Source: a virus. Taken from it: DNA of 64,000 bases. The first letter of the stretch is position 1. Each line of letters opens with the position of its first letter. The stretch spans positions 85,404 to 149,403 of IMG/VR virus record IMGVR_UViG_3300047375_000952; one strand, written 5' to 3'. Of the stretch, positions 47,390 to 56,555 are shown in pieces. The position numbers and the translations under genes were made by a program. The notes under the pieces are model-generated. The model did not search any database and was not told the origin of the DNA. It worked only from the letters and a program-made list of their open reading frames with translations.

Positions 47390-50300
47390 ATGGCTGATAA
47401 CTTCAAAGATGGTGTAAGCAGAGTGATGGAGGTCATAGACCGTCAACTCTCACAGGTGATATGGCAAGCGGGAAAGCCCCCTATGGACAGCGAGCTCAAC
47501 CTCGTTGGGCAAATAGGGTCAGAGGCTCTTTCTGAAGTGATTAGAAAGACGACTCACAGTGGTTTCCTACTTGACCCAACAAGAGCTGACGACGATTTCT
47601 CTTTCTTCGATCAGTCTACAAACTACTTTGAAGTTAAGAGAGGTTTAGACAACCCTCTCGTAGCTCTCGTAAATGGGTGGGTTATCCCTGTGATCGGGAC
47701 TGAGAGTTCTGATGGGGTCACTAACGTAGTTAAGCTCCCCACACCGCCCACGACTGACTCTGAAACGAATGTAGTCTTTCTCGAAGTTTGGAAGGCAGTC
47801 TTAGATCCTAGCGACTCAAACAACAGACCTGACGCATCTACAGTCTATCCGTATGGAAACGTGCTGTATACCGCCTCTAGCTTTGCCGATGAGATGATCG
47901 ACCCCACACTAGGGTTCGAGACAACTAAGAGAGTCCAAGTTCAGTACCGCTTAAGAGTTCAAGGTGCAAACGTAGACATCGTGAGTCACCCTTCAGGTCT
48001 CGGTGATGCAAACGTCTTAGCTCAGGGCGCTACTGCAAATCCTGTGCTCGGCTACACGTTCTCCAATCAGAAAGAAAACGGCGACGTGGGTCTTTGGAGA
48101 GCGGGGGATGGAGACACAGCTTCTAAGAATGACTTGGGAGCTGTAGACGGTTATGTGTACGCGATCCCTGTATGTGCGGTGTTCAGAAGGAACTCTAATC
48201 TCTATCAAGCGATCTCTGCGGGTGCTCCTAACCACAATGGCTCTATTTCTCGCAGACCTACGGAGTCTTCAGAGTTACTTTCTGAGACAACACTAGGGAC
48301 AGCACTCAGCTATGATGACGCAGTGCCATCTGCGAACATCAGCTATGCGACATCAGGGGGGTTCAGCTCCGCGCTCGACGACCCTTCTTTCTTCGGCATA
48401 GCTCAGGGGGGGTCAGGAAAGAGATTCTTAGTAATCGGTGAAGGTCAGGAGAAAGAGGTCATCTCCATAAGCGCGGTAGATACAGGTGCTAAGACATTTA
48501 CTATCGAGGGGAGAGGGCGAGCTGGCACACAAGCCAAGAACCACGCAGTAGGCAGTAAGATTGAGATCCACGTAGCCCGACCCGATGGTCTTTTCGCAGA
48601 CCAAATCGTGAGTGATGATGTCCTCGATCTCAGGCACTCTGTTTCTCTCGGTGAGTGGGACTACAACCGAATCTTAGAGAGCTCTGTGCGTGACTTGCTT
48701 GTAGGAGACATGAGGACCACCTACAAGCAAGCGGGTTCAGGATCGAATAGCATAGGAAAGAAAGTAGAGGAGGTTTCTGTCCTCGTTAGTCTTGGAGGAG
48801 AAGCACGCAACTATGCGAGTATCGTTGACGCTCCCGATGGGATTAGAACTACTTGGTCAGATGCCCCTGTAAGACAAGACGATGTTACTTTCTTAGTAGA
48901 CCCTACGACAGCGACGAACTCGAATGGTCTTACATCCGTATCTATAGATGCGTCTCTTCTTTCTACATGGACTATCGGTGCGAAGTTCAATCCTACGGCG
49001 TTCTTTTACGCGACGAACCCTGTTCAGAATGGCTCTTTCATTAAGTTCAATATCGGCGGTTCTGACAATGCGTCAGGGGCGCGTGGGGGGCTCAAGCCTG
49101 ACCTCGACACAAAAGTGGTGAGGTTCATTTCTCCTGAAGAGTCAGAGGGTCGATTTGACCCATTCAAGATTAAGTTCACGAACTACAACAGACCGAATGG
49201 TTTTGGAGAGTCGGGTACTCAAGGTGAGTATGTGTCTCCAACAGCGGTTAGTAAGTTTGAAGATCCCTATATCGTGCTTGGTGAGGATTTCTTTACTGCG
49301 AGTGGACTAGTCGCAGAAACCACCACAGGAAATCTTAGGAATCTCGCGTGGGAAAGAAGGACTGCGATCTACACGGATGTGTGGGCAATCAAGGTAGCTT
49401 CAGACTTAGACGCGATCTACACCGCCAACATTCTTTATAACACAACGACTCTTGATGATTTGATTACAGATAATCAGCGCGATCTGAGTGGTCTTTCCTC
49501 AAAGGCGTATCTAGTCCTTTATGGAGACAAAGATCAGCAGATCACGAATAATGGTGTCTTTAAGATTATTGGTGCGGGGTCTAACTCTTCTCTCCTTGAA
49601 GGCGGGATTCTTTCTTACAATGACGCGCCCACATACACAGCATGGAATGGGGAGGGAACTCCACAAAATTGGGTGTATCTTCTCAGAGTTGGGTCTAACG
49701 ACAGTCTGTTCGTCAATGAGCCGACGCATACTCTCTTTGCAGAGATGAGGACTCAGTACCTCGACAGCCGAGACGACGAGTGCATGATCGCGTTTACGTC
49801 TTGTTCAGATTCGGACAGAGCTACACACGCGAACCTCCCTCTCGTAGCAGAAAGAAGCGCGCCAATCGCCATCTCGACAACCTTGCAGTATCCGCCCGCG
49901 AGGGGCGCGAGCGCGAGGGTACTTGATGACATCCATACCATCGCTTTAAGAAACATCACCTCTGACTATCTCAGGAACGCACCTTCTCGTCTTGATGTGG
50001 ACGCTGTGAATGAAATGCCTCTCCCTAATGGTGAAGTCTATCTCCCTGTGAATAACCACATTGAGAGTTGGAGTAAGCTCGACCCTGAAGACAGGGAAGA
50101 AATCTCTAACAGCGAGATTAAGAAAGAATCCGAGGCTTTCATTGATGTTGGGTCTAAGACGGTTGTTCTCAGACCTTTCTCAGATCAGGGTATCAGACTT
50201 TCAGGACACACCCTTTCTTCGAGCGTGTTAGGAAACGAGAAATACGCAGATGGGAACACAGATAAGTTCGGCGCTCTTAACTTGTTTAACGACGCAAGGA

Positions 50301-52744
50301 CTGAGGTCTACGCCGTTCCTCAAGAGATCATGCCCACTTTCGGTAGGCAAGACATCCCTTACCATGTGAAGACGAGTGACGTAGACCCTTACATGGAGGG
50401 CTACAACCACCTTTTCTCAGATCAAAGAAACACCACCTCTTCTTCTTTCAGAGTGATTGGCGGTCAGTACAACGGATCAGGTGTTTACCCTCTCGTTTTC
50501 GCCACAGGAGTGGGGGGGAGCACTTACGGCCAATGGGTGGCGAACTCTAACCTCGCTAATCAGGGCGCTTTCGTAGCTAAGAAGATCAGCCTCACAGGGA
50601 AGCCTTCATCCGAGTTCGGAGATGTCTTAAACGGCATCAAGCTCCCTCCATTCTTTGGCATTGTGCGCCTGTACGGTATTTATGAGGCTCAGGACTTCAA
50701 CGCGCTCGCTCCTAACGCGAGCATCGGCTCACATGAGACGGACAGAGAGACGCCAACAGGCAACGCGGGGGGTCTTCCTCCAACTAACCTCTTGAGGAAA
50801 GACAGTGATCTCTTCCCTCTCTATATTCTTAGAGGAGGTGGAGCTGAGATCACGGTGGAGGGTGAAGAGGAATCCCACACTTATGTGGTGACAGAGCACG
50901 CTCTCGACATCTCCAAGATCCCAACTTATGTAGACGGCAACTCTTTCTCAGACTTTGAGTACGTCGTTGAGTGTACAGTCTTTGGTTTCGGTGTAGGCTT
51001 CATCAATGAGAACAACTTTGTTCTCGCTAGAAAGTACGATGCCTCTGACAGCCTCGTAGGTGTTGGGGGAGGGACTGCGCTCACTAACATAAGAATGTGT
51101 CTTCCCTCTCCTGTTTCTCACACAGATGAGGTCTACATCGCGGGTACTCGAACAGTGTATCAGGGCGACCCTTTCCAAACGATTGGAGGCGCGTCCCCTA
51201 GCTATACTGATCAGGCGTATAGGTATGGTTTAATACCTCCTTCAAACACCTATCTTCTTAACACTCCGAGAGGACAGGAAGAGACAGATGGGACGAGCGC
51301 GATTGAGGTAGCTAACAAGAGGTCTTTGGAGGTGCTTGCCTCTATGGATTTCTACACGACGATGGGAACAGGGGCTATGGGCGGTCTTGTTCGTCGCAAT
51401 ACTCTAAAAGACGTGGGCTACTCTAACTACATCTCTGACTCTGCTCTTATCGCATCAGGAGAGCGCGTGGCCCTGAGTCCGACTCAGGCTCTCCCTCAAA
51501 CTAAGATTGGTCTTTTCACAGAGGTGTTGGGAGATGGGTCTGAGAGAGCGAGCGCGACAGTCACGATCTTCTTCCTTTTCTTTGACTTCTACTCAAACAG
51601 TAATGGCTCGGATTCTTACTTAATGATTGAGGTTGATGACTCAAGGGGTCAGGGGATCTTTACTTACCAAGTAGACGTCAATTCACCGCCCGCGAGCTTC
51701 AGTGATCTCGTACAGGAAATCGTGGCTTCTTTTAACGGCACTCTCGTTGACTTTGTGACTGAAGAAAGAAACACCTCTGTTTCTTTCACCTTCTTCTCTC
51801 CCACGTTAGGTGAAGACGGTAACAACACAACTCTTAGTGTATCATTACTTTCTGCTTCTACAGGTGGAGCACGCTCTGACACAGGCATCAAAACGAAGCT
51901 GTTCAGCGGTGGTCGAGTAGGGTCTAACTATGACAACCCGACCTTGAGCACCGTGAGCATGACAGGAGGTAAGACTAAACCTGTCAATGCGATTTCTTTC
52001 CTGTCTGATTTCGAGGCAAGAGACATCGACATTTCTCTTGTTGGACTCACTTCTAGACTCCCTTTAGGGATTCTCGTAAGTGATCACGATTTCATGTGTG
52101 AGGACATCTTAAGAGACGGCTCTGCTCGCCTCCAAACCTTTGGAAGTAAGCTGACATCCTTGCCTTCGTCTGTAGGAGCTGATGAGAAGGGTAGACCTTA
52201 CACTAAGATTACGGGTGGGTCAGGTGAGGTTCTCCACATGGGAGACGGAGACGTTCTTTCTTACGGCGCGTTCCCCTTAGCGGGAGGCACAAAGAAATAC
52301 AGGGTCTTTAGAGGTGGCGGTAGTGTGTACGGCGGATCAGGTGACGTGAAGGGCGCTCCTCTGACTTTCCTCAACGACTCTTTCTCTGAAGAGCTAAATC
52401 CTGTACTAAAGGGATCAGCCCTCGCTTGTCGTGCGATGCTCGTCAGGAACTTCGAGGAGACTGCTTTCAACGCACAGAACCTTTCTGTGCGATCACATGG
52501 TGATGAGATACAGCTCTTAATCGCCACGCAAGCTGTCTTTAAGGGCAAGAACGACAGGCTCTCGCCTCTGCCCCTCAAGATAGGTGGGGAAATCTCTCCT
52601 AGCGGATATGGTGAAGGATTCGCTTGTGCCGACCGCTTCAGAGTCAAGGGTCTACCTTTGATGAAGGGCAACAGTCAGCCTCCTGAAGATAATGATCCAG
52701 CTAAGCTGAGTCTTGATAAGAGTATCTTCAACTTTAAAAACTAA
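47390..52744 (+). CDS. Large tail fibre protein, paralogue of the 26636 gene, 1784 aa
   Basis: The start is ATG 47390 with AAGGAG ten bases upstream; a TTG at 47384 is less likely. Residues 23-40 are VIWQAGKPPMDSELNLVG. VFLEVWKAVLDP (near 128), TKRVQVQYRLRV, GYVYAIPVCAVFRR (near 253) and RPDGLFADQIVSDDVLDLR (near 397) match the 26636 product in order. It is about 700 residues longer and has a different distal region, beta-rich with glycine motifs. Both probably dock to the same kind of site and present different receptor-binding parts. It is the last large gene of the tail block. Confidence 0.65.
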   Translation: MADNFKDGVSRVMEVIDRQLSQVIWQAGKPPMDSELNLVGQIGSEALSEVIRKTTHSGFLLDPTRADDDFSFFDQSTNYFEVKRGLDNPLVALVNGWVIPVIGTESSDGVTNVVKLPTPPTTDSETNVVFLEVWKAVLDPSDSNNRPDASTVYPYGNVLYTASSFADEMIDPTLGFETTKRVQVQYRLRVQGANVDIVSHPSGLGDANVLAQGATANPVLGYTFSNQKENGDVGLWRAGDGDTASKNDLGAVDGYVYAIPVCAVFRRNSNLYQAISAGAPNHNGSISRRPTESSELLSETTLGTALSYDDAVPSANISYATSGGFSSALDDPSFFGIAQGGSGKRFLVIGEGQEKEVISISAVDTGAKTFTIEGRGRAGTQAKNHAVGSKIEIHVARPDGLFADQIVSDDVLDLRHSVSLGEWDYNRILESSVRDLLVGDMRTTYKQAGSGSNSIGKKVEEVSVLVSLGGEARNYASIVDAPDGIRTTWSDAPVRQDDVTFLVDPTTATNSNGLTSVSIDASLLSTWTIGAKFNPTAFFYATNPVQNGSFIKFNIGGSDNASGARGGLKPDLDTKVVRFISPEESEGRFDPFKIKFTNYNRPNGFGESGTQGEYVSPTAVSKFEDPYIVLGEDFFTASGLVAETTTGNLRNLAWERRTAIYTDVWAIKVASDLDAIYTANILYNTTTLDDLITDNQRDLSGLSSKAYLVLYGDKDQQITNNGVFKIIGAGSNSSLLEGGILSYNDAPTYTAWNGEGTPQNWVYLLRVGSNDSLFVNEPTHTLFAEMRTQYLDSRDDECMIAFTSCSDSDRATHANLPLVAERSAPIAISTTLQYPPARGASARVLDDIHTIALRNITSDYLRNAPSRLDVDAVNEMPLPNGEVYLPVNNHIESWSKLDPEDREEISNSEIKKESEAFIDVGSKTVVLRPFSDQGIRLSGHTLSSSVLGNEKYADGNTDKFGALNLFNDARTEVYAVPQEIMPTFGRQDIPYHVKTSDVDPYMEGYNHLFSDQRNTTSSSFRVIGGQYNGSGVYPLVFATGVGGSTYGQWVANSNLANQGAFVAKKISLTGKPSSEFGDVLNGIKLPPFFGIVRLYGIYEAQDFNALAPNASIGSHETDRETPTGNAGGLPPTNLLRKDSDLFPLYILRGGGAEITVEGEEESHTYVVTEHALDISKIPTYVDGNSFSDFEYVVECTVFGFGVGFINENNFVLARKYDASDSLVGVGGGTALTNIRMCLPSPVSHTDEVYIAGTRTVYQGDPFQTIGGASPSYTDQAYRYGLIPPSNTYLLNTPRGQEETDGTSAIEVANKRSLEVLASMDFYTTMGTGAMGGLVRRNTLKDVGYSNYISDSALIASGERVALSPTQALPQTKIGLFTEVLGDGSERASATVTIFFLFFDFYSNSNGSDSYLMIEVDDSRGQGIFTYQVDVNSPPASFSDLVQEIVASFNGTLVDFVTEERNTSVSFTFFSPTLGEDGNNTTLSVSLLSASTGGARSDTGIKTKLFSGGRVGSNYDNPTLSTVSMTGGKTKPVNAISFLSDFEARDIDISLVGLTSRLPLGILVSDHDFMCEDILRDGSARLQTFGSKLTSLPSSVGADEKGRPYTKITGGSGEVLHMGDGDVLSYGAFPLAGGTKKYRVFRGGGSVYGGSGDVKGAPLTFLNDSFSEELNPVLKGSALACRAMLVRNFEETAFNAQNLSVRSHGDEIQLLIATQAVFKGKNDRLSPLPLKIGGEISPSGYGEGFACADRFRVKGLPLMKGNSQPPEDNDPAKLSLDKSIFNFKN

Positions 52745-52755
52745 GGAGTTCCGAG

Positions 52756-52968
52756 ATGGGTAGAAAGAAAGGTCAAGGCAAAGCGGTGAGAAACCATTTT
52801 TGTTGCACTGTGTGTGGTCTTGGTCTTCCGAAAGAGCCTATTGATTGGGGACTCTCTTGGTCAGACGATTCGGGTGTCTGTAGCCCTTGTCTGACTAGTC
52901 TCAGAGCTAAGTTCCCTAAGAAAAGAAAGGCAAGCCATGACCTCCCTAGAACTCTTGAAGATGATTAA
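52756..52968 (+). CDS. Small zinc-finger protein, 70 aa
   Basis: AAGGAG lies upstream of the ATG. Cysteines C17 and C20 (CTVCG) and C42 and C45 (CSPC) form a four-Cys zinc site, with basic ends (MGRKKGQGKAVR and KFPKKRKASH). It probably binds nucleic acid or a protein partner. It overlaps the start of the next gene by 32 bases. Confidence 0.65.
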   Translation: MGRKKGQGKAVRNHFCCTVCGLGLPKEPIDWGLSWSDDSGVCSPCLTSLRAKFPKKRKASHDLPRTLEDD

Positions 52969-53251
52969 GTCTATCTGCCAAGCGCCACTCGGCTCTTTCC
53001 CTAGAGGGGATATCACCTCTTCTTTAAGAGTGACGCTCGCTATGACGCCAAACTCAGTGGCGTTAAAAGACAAGAAAGGCGAGTCTGTAGTCATCCGAAT
53101 CGTAGGTGACGATAAGTTCAACGTCGAAGCCTCAAGTGGTCTTGGGGGACATTCTCTTATTGAGTGCGATATTGAACGGGCGCTGGTCTTCGCAGTTGAT
53201 TCAATCGTCCATGAAGAGATCAGGAGAGTGGTGCGCGAGACGCATAAATGA
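52937..53251 (+). CDS. Hypothetical protein, 104 aa
   Basis: I do not recognise this protein. It has an N-terminal helix (SLELLKMIKSICQA), central strands (SSLRVTLAMTPNSVALKDKK) and a C-terminal helix (ALVFAVDSIVHEEIRRVVRE). AAAGG is six bases upstream of the ATG, and the start is inside the previous gene. It converges on the zincin gene with a 51-base overlap, which is unusually long for this genome. Confidence 0.55.
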   Translation: MTSLELLKMIKSICQAPLGSFPRGDITSSLRVTLAMTPNSVALKDKKGESVVIRIVGDDKFNVEASSGLGGHSLIECDIERALVFAVDSIVHEEIRRVVRETHK

Positions 53252-54223
53252 GCGCCCCGCTCGATAGCTCATCCTAAGCGTTTCTTTCATTCTTTCAAGA
53301 GCCTTCTCAGAGAGCATCTCGGGCTTAAGAATGAAGTGAGCGAAAGTCTCCGCGAAGTCTTCATACGGATCTCTGTGTCCATAAGGCGTGGGGATGCCTA
53401 GACTTCTAAGAGTTTCGTTCTTAGACGCCTGTTCATAGGTGAGGTAGTTCATGCCTTTCGGGATGACGCCTTCCCATGACTTATTCCAATAATCTCTAGC
53501 GTCTACAGAAAGAAAGTCTAAATGAAGCCAATGGCCTATCTCATGGACAAAGGTGAAGACGATGCTTTTTAAGCCTGAGATGTGACAGGTTTGGTCAAGC
53601 AAAGTGTCGTAGAGGCAGACGATCTTTTTTCCTTGAACATACACCGCGCCAGAGATGCCCCAACCGCCCTCTATTTCGTCTTCAGGGTTTGATCGGAGAA
53701 CGACCTTACTGAGAGACTCATGAAGGAGAACTGTGACCTTTCTTTTCTTAAAGAGGTGGTCGAGGAGATCAAGAGGCTCAAGCATGGCTTCAATAACCGC
53801 CTCACTGAGATCCTTCGCCTCAACCTTAAATCCTTTATGGGTAAAGGCTTTTCTCTCTATCGTCTCTTGGTCTTTGAACCTACGATCTCTTTCTTTGACG
53901 AGAGGCTCTAGGGTCTTTACTTTCTCAAGTAAATCCTCATAGTCTCTGATTGTCCCGTAGGTATTCTGAGACATCTTGAAGATCTCCAAGAAATAGCCGA
54001 AGTCCCTCCCCCAATAGTTATTCTCAGCAACAGTTCTGCGCCCATAGAGGTGTTGAACTGAGAGCCTGAAGTCTCTATCTAGCTCGCGGTTCACCGCCTC
54101 AAACTCTTGAGGAAGCATATGTTCTTGGTAGGGGGGGTATTCCCACATCGAATCCACAGAGTTCACCATGCTCTTGATCAATTTCTTGATTCTAAACAGA
54201 GGGGTGTTTCGCAAGCTAGGCAT
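53201..54223 (-). CDS. Zincin-type metallopeptidase, 340 aa
   Basis: FVHEIGHWLHLDFLS holds HExxH at 227-231; the two His bind zinc and the Glu is catalytic. About 55 residues later YEDFAETFAHFIL (287-299) offers the third ligand, as in gluzincin and phage ImmA/IrrE-like or toxin-type peptidases. The N-terminal 200 residues are helical and unrecognised, with GGWGISGAVYVQGKKIVCLY leading into the catalytic helix. No signal peptide is present. It could process virion proteins or cleave a host target. It is last in a four-gene minus-strand group with two tagged proteins. Confidence 0.8.
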   Translation of the reverse strand: MPSLRNTPLFRIKKLIKSMVNSVDSMWEYPPYQEHMLPQEFEAVNRELDRDFRLSVQHLYGRRTVAENNYWGRDFGYFLEIFKMSQNTYGTIRDYEDLLEKVKTLEPLVKERDRRFKDQETIERKAFTHKGFKVEAKDLSEAVIEAMLEPLDLLDHLFKKRKVTVLLHESLSKVVLRSNPEDEIEGGWGISGAVYVQGKKIVCLYDTLLDQTCHISGLKSIVFTFVHEIGHWLHLDFLSVDARDYWNKSWEGVIPKGMNYLTYEQASKNETLRSLGIPTPYGHRDPYEDFAETFAHFILKPEMLSEKALERMKETLRMSYRAGRSFMRLAHHSPDLFMDD

Positions 54224-54229
54224 GGGAGA

Positions 54230-54718
54230 TTACCTGTAAACGCTCGTAGTACTGATGTCTAGCTGACGTACAACCTCATCCTGAGTCTTGATGTACGCTT
54301 TAGGAACACGCTCTTTCCTAAGAAGATCTCTCAAGAAGCTCTCAAGCTCTCTGTCTGAGATGTTAGAATCAACGCCCGACGCCGTAATCGTAGTGAAGAG
54401 GTCTGTGATGTTGTCTCTGTAGTCCCTGTTTTTCTGAAGAACTTTTGTCCCGACAGTGACGAGGATCTCTTTCCCTTTGAGGCTCAATGTAATGGAATCT
54501 TGACCGCGCTCGAAGCCGAGACTGTTTTTAAGCCATTCAGCCTGAACGCCCCTCTGAGGGCTACCAAACATCATAAGAGTATAGCTGTTGTAGCTTGTCT
54601 TATGATGTTTTGAACTGTCAGGGCTGTCCTTGAACATCTTGTCAAATAACCCGAATAAAGCTTGCTTCTCCATGTGAGCAGAAGCGACTCTTATAATCAT
54701 TCTTTTCTTAGTACTCAT
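54230..54718 (-). CDS. Tagged protein (RVAS...EKQALFGLF type), 162 aa
   Basis: The start is at 54718, where AGGAG lies six bases upstream; an ATG further out (54784) lies inside the upstream gene and lacks a ribosome site. The N-terminus holds IIRVASAHMEKQALFGLFDK, nearly the same as the RVASLEKQAIFGLF of the 4457 product. The body is unrecognised, with a strand pair SITLSLKGKEILVTVGTKVL and a C-terminal helical part. It follows six bases before the zincin gene. The shared tag suggests common targeting with the 4457 protein. Confidence 0.65.
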   Translation of the reverse strand: MSTKKRMIIRVASAHMEKQALFGLFDKMFKDSPDSSKHHKTSYNSYTLMMFGSPQRGVQAEWLKNSLGFERGQDSITLSLKGKEILVTVGTKVLQKNRDYRDNITDLFTTITASGVDSNISDRELESFLRDLLRKERVPKAYIKTQDEVVRQLDISTTSVYR

Positions 54719-54726
54719 AGTATCTC

Positions 54727-55293
54727 CTAGAACTTGTAATCGAGCCCGAGTTTCGGGACTTGGGTGGTGGGTAAAAGACAGCAAATCCCTACGATCAGGG
54801 CTTTAGCCCCTCCTGTCTTAGCTATAAGGTCAGCGTCATCATCATTACAGAGCAGTCCGTTTTCTGAGACTTTAAGCTCTTGATTGAGCTGATAGTTGGC
54901 GGGGAGAGTCCTGTTTCCCTGAGCGTCTAGTCTGAAAGACTCGAACTGTTTGAAAAGAAAGCGCCCTCCACCTGCCACTAGCGTAAGCGTCGCAGTACCT
55001 AGAGCGGGTGCGATTGAAGAGGTATTCTGATAGCTAGTGAAGTTGCGGTAGTTAGACACTCTCGCGTTGTCATAATCTTCACTCCCGTAGATCACGAAAC
55101 CACAGGTATAAATGCCGTCTGATTTCTCTACCGTGAAGCTCGTAGTGTCGATTTCATCTTCGACATACTTAACCCAAGTACCACCTTTCCATTTCGACCT
55201 TCTGAGGAGAGGCCCAATAGTAGCGGCGAAGCGATCACCATTACGGATGATATCTAAGTTCTCGGGTGTCTCATTTAGAGTTAGTGATGACAT
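54727..55293 (-). CDS. Hypothetical beta-rich protein, 188 aa
   Basis: I do not recognise this protein. It has alternating strands (GGTWVKYVEDEIDTTSFTVE, IYTCGFVIYGSEDYDNARVS), no catalytic motif, and a hydrophobic C-terminal stretch GGAKALIVGICCLL. It overlaps the upstream tagged gene by 23 bases and ends eight bases before the next start. It may be a minor virion protein. Confidence 0.6.
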   Translation of the reverse strand: MSSLTLNETPENLDIIRNGDRFAATIGPLLRRSKWKGGTWVKYVEDEIDTTSFTVEKSDGIYTCGFVIYGSEDYDNARVSNYRNFTSYQNTSSIAPALGTATLTLVAGGGRFLFKQFESFRLDAQGNRTLPANYQLNQELKVSENGLLCNDDDADLIAKTGGAKALIVGICCLLPTTQVPKLGLDYKF

Positions 55294-55744
55294 AGCCTTT
55301 TCTCCTCATTACTTTCTTAACGACCTCTTTCTTGATCTGCTTCATGTCTTTAGATGCTTCAGGAAGAGGCTCTTCAGGGTCTACTTTCGGCGCTTCCCCG
55401 AAGCCCTTTGGAACACCCTTTACTTTCTCTTCTGTGTCGATGACGAGTTGGTTAAGAGTGGAAAACTCTTTTCCGCCAGGCTTTTCTTTGATTTCTGAAG
55501 GAGGGGGTGGAGCTACGAGAGCCTCTTTCTTAGCTTCTTCTTTAGTCCTGTCAGGGTTGTCGGACATCCCTATGCTGTGCTTAGCTGTGTCGGGGTCATT
55601 AGAAAGAGCCTTGGACTCAGCGAGTTGCTTCACAGACTTATGGAGAGGGTTGTCAAAAAACACATCTTCAGCTTTCGTACTTTTTACTTTCGATGTGCGT
55701 TCAAGGCGAGCTACCCTGACCATCAAATCATACAGTCTATCCAT
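55271..55744 (-). CDS. Tagged, charged, proline-rich protein, 157 aa
   Basis: The N-terminus MDRLYDLMVRVARLERTSK is a variant of the tag (RVARLER). The rest is highly charged and likely disordered (Lys, Glu and Pro rich, with APPPPSEIKEKPGGKE). It ends in a basic helix (IKKEVVKKVMRRKGY). AAGAAGGTGAG precedes the ATG. It is first of a minus-strand group that includes another tagged gene and the zincin. The composition resembles scaffold or internal head proteins, but this is inference. Confidence 0.6.
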   Translation of the reverse strand: MDRLYDLMVRVARLERTSKVKSTKAEDVFFDNPLHKSVKQLAESKALSNDPDTAKHSIGMSDNPDRTKEEAKKEALVAPPPPSEIKEKPGGKEFSTLNQLVIDTEEKVKGVPKGFGEAPKVDPEEPLPEASKDMKQIKKEVVKKVMRRKGYVITNSK

Positions 55745-55785
55745 GACTCACCTTCTTTCTTCAGTTAAGACATTCGGGATATAAA

Positions 55786-56064
55786 GTGAGTATTAATCGA
55801 GCGCAAATAAGGGAAGCCCTCTCTATCTACTTTCAAACAGAGGACTTCTCTGATCAAGACCACTTAGAGAAAGATCAAGATAAAGGCTCTGTTACTATGA
55901 TGATGTCGCACATAATAAAAGCCCTGTCACTACCCTCAGTGTATGTAGAAGAGGGGGGAGACAGGGCTTCGTTAAGAGCGGTGGTTAGTCAAGAGGTGAG
56001 ACTGATGAGTCAGAGACACCTATGCCGACGAGTCAGGTGGGGTCGCTATCGTCCTCATAAGTAG
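55786..56064 (+). CDS. Hypothetical protein, 92 aa, GTG start
   Basis: A lone plus-strand frame divergent from the tagged gene at 55744. It starts at GTG with no clear ribosome site; GGATATAAAG lies immediately upstream. The N-terminal part is helical (INRAQIREALSIYFQTEDFS) and the C-terminus is basic. It overlaps the RHH gene on the other strand by 32 bases. I do not recognise it. Confidence 0.35.
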   Translation: MSINRAQIREALSIYFQTEDFSDQDHLEKDQDKGSVTMMMSHIIKALSLPSVYVEEGGDRASLRAVVSQEVRLMSQRHLCRRVRWGRYRPHK

Positions 56065-56221
56065 GGATTGAGGGATAAGACTTAATCTCTTCTTGAGCGA
56101 TGAGCCAAGCCTTCCTCAGTAGCCAACTCGTAGTGCGGTCAAGTCTCTCCGCTTCTTTCCCGATCTCTTGTCTGACTTCTTCAGTCAGATAGATTGTGAT
56201 CTTTCTCTTGTCTCTTGGCAT
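56033..56221 (-). CDS. Ribbon-helix-helix protein, 62 aa
   Basis: MPRDKRKITIYLTEEVRQEI (strand plus helix A) and DRTTSWLLRKAWLIAQEEI (helix B) form an Arc/MetJ-type ribbon-helix-helix DNA-binding dimer. The wording KRK.T.Y...E...EI..EA.R.DR..SW....AW.IA..EIK..PS closely recalls TIGR04563-type small proteins that I associate with Myxococcales. It probably represses or activates phage genes by binding operators as a dimer. It overlaps the zinc-finger gene upstream by 41 bases. Confidence 0.75.
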   Translation of the reverse strand: MPRDKRKITIYLTEEVRQEIGKEAERLDRTTSWLLRKAWLIAQEEIKSYPSIPTYEDDSDPT

Positions 56222-56555
56222 CCTTACGCTCTTTCTTCTTGCGCTGTTTGTAATCCCATCGGTTCTGTCTCTTTCGACAGACTTCTGAGCAATGTCTTAA
56301 CTTGTTGGGAGCGACAGGCTGATCGCACCGATACCATGCACATATAGGAGTAGTCTTAGGGGGGTCTTGAACTTCTTCAAGTCCCCCCTCGATGAGAGGG
56401 TGTATGACTCGCTCAGCGCGCCCTTTACATTGGTAGTGATAGCAGACTTCAGAAGATTCTCTGAACGCCTTACCTTGATTGAGCCAATACCGAGAGCACC
56501 TCCATTTCCAAGTAACGTCCTCTTGCAGTTCCCATTTAACGAAGCACTTACCCAT
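56181..56555 (-). CDS. Cysteine-rich zinc-finger protein, 124 aa
   Basis: The start at 56555 has GAGG just upstream and overlaps the previous stop by eight bases. Cysteines at 72, 77, 89 and 93 (CAWYRC and HCSEVC), followed by RKRQNRWDYKQRKKKERK, resemble the CSxxC(R)..xRWxxxxR zinc finger of CGNR and similar proteins. A second group, C20, C38 and C43, may form another site. It probably binds nucleic acid. No catalytic motif is seen. Confidence 0.6.
   Translation of the reverse strand: MGKCFVKWELQEDVTWKWRCSRYWLNQGKAFRESSEVCYHYQCKGRAERVIHPLIEGGLEEVQDPPKTTPICAWYRCDQPVAPNKLRHCSEVCRKRQNRWDYKQRKKKERKDAKRQEKDHNLSD

Noticed and set aside
53720-53942. Two plus-strand frames inside the zincin gene
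   Set aside because: Both are antisense shadows of a gene with clear catalytic motifs.
55332-55784. Plus-strand 150-codon frame
   Set aside because: It is Ser- and Phe-rich antisense of the tagged 55744 gene and lacks a ribosome site.
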